Source: Gemmatimonadales bacterium UBA4718
Lineage (GTDB): Bacteria > Gemmatimonadota > Gemmatimonadetes > Gemmatimonadales > Gemmatimonadaceae
NCBI GenBank assembly: GCA_002404375.1
Contig: DHJO01000021.1
Location: forward strand, 1 to 9,576
Length of the DNA stretch: 9,576 bases
Reading direction: 5' to 3'
Shown: one piece after another, positions 6,696 to 9,576 of the stretch
Layout: every line of letters begins with the position of its first letter
Position numbering within the stretch: position 1 is the first letter of the stretch
The notes under the pieces: generated by a model
What the model was told of the DNA's origin: nothing
The model's database searches: none
What the model saw: the letters and a program-made list of their open reading frames with translations, nothing else
Made by a program: the position numbers and the translations under genes

Positions 6696-6698
6696 ATT

Positions 6699-8102
6699 GT
6701 GCTCTTGAAACCTGGCGACGTAGAAGCTCCGCTCGAGCACCCGAACCTGCCCCGCCGCTTCGGTCTGCTCCCCGCGACCGCGCTCAACATGACGAACATG
6801 ATGGGCGCGGGTCCATTCATCACGATCCCACTGCTGATGACGGCGCTGGGCGGACCGCAAGCGATGCTCGGCTGGATCGTCGCGCTCGTGATCGTGATCT
6901 GCGACGGTATGGTGTGGAGTGAGCTGGGCGCGGCGATGCCAGGCTCGGGCGGATCGTTCGTCTATTTGCGCGAGGCCTTCGGCCCGGCTCGATACGGACG
7001 GCTGATGGCGTTCCTGTTCGTCTGGCAATTCGTGCTCAGTGGGCCACTTGAGATCGCGTCCGGGTACATCGGCTTCGCCCAGTACGCGAGCTATCTCTGG
7101 AGTGGACTGACGCGCCCCTGGGTGATCGCGCTCGTCACGGTCGTAGGGCTGATCAACATTGCGCTGTTGTACCGGCGCATCCACTCGATCGCGAAGATCA
7201 CCGTCTCGCTCTGGATCGGGACGCTCATCACCGTGCTCGCCGTGATCGTTACCGGCGCCACACACTTCAATCCGCGCATCGCGTTCGACTTTCCGCCGGG
7301 TGCGTTCAACTTCTCGCTCGGATTCTTCCTCGGGCTCGGGGCCGCTTCCCGGATCGGTATCTACGATTACCTCGGCTACTACGACGTCTGCTACATCGGC
7401 GACGAGGTGAAGGACCCCGGTCGTGTCATTCCGAGGTCCATCCTGATCAGCACGATAGCGGTCGCACTCATCTATATAGGTGTCAACTTCTCGATCATCG
7501 GCGTAGTCCCGTGGCGGGAGTTCGTGCCCGCTGACGCGCACCCGGAAGCGAACTTTATCGTCTCGACTTTCATGGAGAAGATCTACGGCTCGCGCGTCGC
7601 CACGATTTTCACGCTGCTGGTGCTCTGGACAGCGTTCGGATCGGTGTTTGCGCTGCTGCTCGGATATTCGCGCATCCCATTTGCCGCCGCGGAAAGCGGT
7701 TACTTCTTTCGCATCTTCGGCCGGTTGCATCCGACGAAGGATTTCCCGTATGTCTCATTGATCGTGCTCGGCCTGCTTTCTATCGTAGCGGGCTTCTTCT
7801 CACTCGGCACGGTCATCGATGCGCTGATCGTCACGCGAATCCTGGTGCAGTTCATGGGACAGATCGTGGGATTGGTACTGCTTCGGCGGAATGCGCCGGA
7901 TATGCAGAGACCTTATCGCATGTGGCTGTATCCGATTCCGGCGCTGGTGGCACTGCTAGGTTGGATCTTCGTATTCGCGACGACGCAGTTCCAGGTGATT
8001 CTGTTCGGTCTGGGCGTACTGGCGCTGGGGTTCGTCGCGTTTCTGCTGTGGTCGTGGAATACCAAACGTTGGCCGTTCGGCTTGGTGGAGGCGATGTCGT
8101 GA
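6699..8102 (+). CDS. APC-superfamily amino acid/amine permease
   Basis: A 467-residue inner-membrane transporter of the amino acid-polyamine-organocation (APC) superfamily with about 12 hydrophobic segments. The first helix carries NMTNMMGAGPFITIP (residues 30-44), where the Gly-rich unwound part binds the substrate backbone, and a middle loop carries DEVKDPGRVIPRSI, a conserved APC signature. These show a cation-coupled secondary transporter but do not identify the substrate. The start may be GTG 6699, only three bases after AGGAG, or TTG 6705, nine bases after it; they differ by two residues. The gene lies 30 bp after the deacetylase and overlaps the GH2 start by four bases (GTGA), so it is certainly co-transcribed with the GH2 gene and probably with both. 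Context suggests uptake of glucosamine or another amine product, but an ordinary amino acid is equally possible from the protein alone. Confidence 0.88.
   Translation: MLLKPGDVEAPLEHPNLPRRFGLLPATALNMTNMMGAGPFITIPLLMTALGGPQAMLGWIVALVIVICDGMVWSELGAAMPGSGGSFVYLREAFGPARYGRLMAFLFVWQFVLSGPLEIASGYIGFAQYASYLWSGLTRPWVIALVTVVGLINIALLYRRIHSIAKITVSLWIGTLITVLAVIVTGATHFNPRIAFDFPPGAFNFSLGFFLGLGAASRIGIYDYLGYYDVCYIGDEVKDPGRVIPRSILISTIAVALIYIGVNFSIIGVVPWREFVPADAHPEANFIVSTFMEKIYGSRVATIFTLLVLWTAFGSVFALLLGYSRIPFAAAESGYFFRIFGRLHPTKDFPYVSLIVLGLLSIVAGFFSLGTVIDALIVTRILVQFMGQIVGLVLLRRNAPDMQRPYRMWLYPIPALVALLGWIFVFATTQFQVILFGLGVLALGFVAFLLWSWNTKRWPFGLVEAMS
8087..8091 (+). promoter_or_regulatory. Shine-Dalgarno GGAGG inside the permease gene for the GH2 start
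   Basis: GGAGG within the last permease codons lies seven bases before the GTG at 8099, which overlaps the permease stop as GTGA. The strong site and overlap indicate translational coupling of permease and glucosaminidase. Confidence 0.75.
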
Positions 8103-9576
8103 AGCGAATCTCGCGGTGGGCGCTCGGAGTCTCCTGTCCTCTTCTGTTCGCCGCGGGTGCAGCGCTGGCGCAAGAACAGTTGATGCTGCGCAGCGGCTGG
8201 CTCATTCAGTCGTCGGCGAAGGCTGGCACTGATGGCGTAGCGATCACGTCGGTCGGTTATCACCCTGCGGGTTGGTACACCGCGACAGTTCCGTCGACGG
8301 TTGTGGGCGCACTGATCGAGAACGGCACTTATCGAGAGCCTTTTTTCGGGATGAATCTCCGAGAGCTGCCCGGGACGACTATCCCGATCGGCGCGAACTT
8401 TACGCACACGGCGATGGATCCGCAGGGTCCTTACGCCGTGCCGTGGTGGTACCGCACCACGTTTCGCGTGCCCGCGACGATGCGCGGCAGGCGCCTCACA
8501 CTCCATTTCGATGGAATCAACTATCGGGCGAACGTCTGGCTGAACGGCCGCCGCCTCGCCGATTCATCAGCAGTAGCGGGTACGTATCGACGGTACGACT
8601 TTGACATCACCGACGCCCTGCTGCAATCGTTGCGCGGGGACGCGGCAGGGCCCATCAATGGGGGCGCCACGAACGCTCTCGCAGTTGAAGTCTTTGCACC
8701 GACGCCTCCGGATCTGCAGACGACCTGGGTCGACTGGAACCCGTCGCCGCCGGACAAGAACATGGGACTGTGGCAGCCTGCATACCTGAGCGCCAGCGGC
8801 GATGTCGTCGTACGGAGTCCGGAAGTGGTGAGCCGCGTCGACACGGGTACCCTTCGGAGCGCGGATCTCACCGTCGCTGCCAATCTGAAAAACCTCACCT
8901 CACATGCGGTCAGCGGAACGTTGCGCGGTCGGATCGGAACTGTCGCGTTCAGCCGGTCCGTTACGCTCCTGCCACAGGACAGCGCGTTCGTGCGCTTCAC
9001 TCCTGACAGTTTCCCGCAGCTGCACTTCGCGAATCCGCATCTCTGGTGGCCAGCGGAGCTGGGTAAGCCCGAGCTGTACGATCTGTCTCTCGAGTTCGTG
9101 AGCGGCGGACGCGTCTCGGATCGGCAGAATCTCCGGTTCGGCATTCGCGAGATCACTTCTGAGTCGACGCCGAAGGGCGGACGTCTCTTCCGCGTGAACG
9201 GCCGCCGCATTCTGATCCGCGGTGGCGGCTGGGCGCCCGACATGTTCTTCCGGCCGCAACCGGAGCGGCAGGAGGCGCAACTCCGCTACGCACTCGACAT
9301 GCATCTCAACACAATGCGGCTGGAAGGCAACTACGAGAACGATCGCTTCTTCCAGCGTACCGACAGCCTCGGCCTGCTCGTGATGACCGGATGGGTGTGC
9401 TGCGACGCGTGGGAGGAATGGAAGAAATGGGGACCGGAGCAGTACGCAGTGGCCGCGGCATCATTGCGCGATCAGATCCGCCGGGTACGCAGCCATCCGA
9501 GCGTTTTCGTCTGGCTCAATGGAAGCGACAATCCGCCGCCCGCGGATGTCGAAAAGATCTACCTCGACATCGAGCG
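8099..9576 (+). CDS. GH2 exo-beta-D-glucosaminidase-type enzyme, secreted (3' end missing)
   Basis: Glycoside hydrolase family 2 enzyme, 492 complete codons visible and open at the right edge, resembling exo-beta-D-glucosaminidase CsxA, which releases glucosamine from the non-reducing end of chitosan oligosaccharides. Residues 1-24 are a Sec signal (cleavage ALA|QE). Then come a sugar-binding beta domain (about 30-210) with VPSTVVGALIENGTY and FFGMNL near its start, the segment VDWNPSPPDKNMGLWQP (about 211-227) typical of CsxA, an Ig-like domain (about 235-350) and the start of the TIM barrel (from about 360). In the barrel, RLEGNYEND (from 407) and TGWVCCDAWEEW are CsxA-like, and NGSDNPP places Asp477 where CsxA has its acid/base Asp469, instead of the Asn-Glu pair of other GH2 enzymes. 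The nucleophile Glu and later domains lie outside. GTG start with GGAGG and a four-base overlap with the permease. A beta-mannosidase-like activity is the main alternative. Confidence 0.87.
   Translation, partial: MKRISRWALGVSCPLLFAAGAALAQEQLMLRSGWLIQSSAKAGTDGVAITSVGYHPAGWYTATVPSTVVGALIENGTYREPFFGMNLRELPGTTIPIGANFTHTAMDPQGPYAVPWWYRTTFRVPATMRGRRLTLHFDGINYRANVWLNGRRLADSSAVAGTYRRYDFDITDALLQSLRGDAAGPINGGATNALAVEVFAPTPPDLQTTWVDWNPSPPDKNMGLWQPAYLSASGDVVVRSPEVVSRVDTGTLRSADLTVAANLKNLTSHAVSGTLRGRIGTVAFSRSVTLLPQDSAFVRFTPDSFPQLHFANPHLWWPAELGKPELYDLSLEFVSGGRVSDRQNLRFGIREITSESTPKGGRLFRVNGRRILIRGGGWAPDMFFRPQPERQEAQLRYALDMHLNTMRLEGNYENDRFFQRTDSLGLLVMTGWVCCDAWEEWKKWGPEQYAVAAASLRDQIRRVRSHPSVFVWLNGSDNPPPADVEKIYLDIE

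Noticed and set aside
6015..7730. Very long open frame (571 codons) on the minus strand across the deacetylase and permease
   Set aside because: The two sense genes are in the same frame and the 30-bp gap is a multiple of three, so the antisense frame stays open through GC-rich codon bias. Its translation is rich in Arg, Glu, Asp and His with no membrane, motif or domain pattern.

Overview
The window is GC-rich (by eye roughly 60%), compactly coded bacterial chromosome with no RNA genes, insertion sequences, phage genes or CRISPR repeats that I can see. The gene mix suggests a free-living soil or sediment bacterium: secreted tetratricopeptide proteins, a PAS protein with a four-cysteine tail, DinB/DUF1572 and RibD-like enzymes, and exported enzymes with Gram-negative style signal peptides. 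Gemmatimonadota or a neighbouring phylum such as Acidobacteriota is my best guess. This rests on remembered family distribution, not on a marker gene.

Left block (1-3290, all + strand): the 3' part of a DUF1624/HGSNAT-like multi-span membrane protein runs in from the left edge. It overlaps a small four-helix membrane protein at a TTGA stop/start. Then come a RibD/DHFR-fold reductase-like protein, a DinB-fold DUF1572 protein and a probable lipoprotein of unknown function. These look like small accessory genes rather than one pathway.

Middle block (3328-5606, - strand): a PAS-domain protein with a zinc-ribbon-like tail and no output domain lies upstream of a secreted TPR protein. The TPR protein carries a conserved cluster of histidines.

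Right block (5745-9576, + strand), divergent from the middle block across a 138-bp gap: three tightly packed genes. They are a secreted YdjC/ChbG-type carbohydrate deacetylase, an APC-superfamily permease (30 bp later) and a secreted GH2 enzyme of the exo-beta-D-glucosaminidase (CsxA) type. The GH2 gene starts in a GTGA overlap with the permease stop and runs off the right edge. Deacetylase plus exo-glucosaminidase is the enzyme pair needed to take N-acetylglucosamine oligomers through deacetylation and then release glucosamine from the non-reducing end; the permease between them could import the product. I infer a compact periplasmic amino-sugar (chitin/chitosan oligosaccharide or related glycan) use operon. 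This is the most interesting content of the window.
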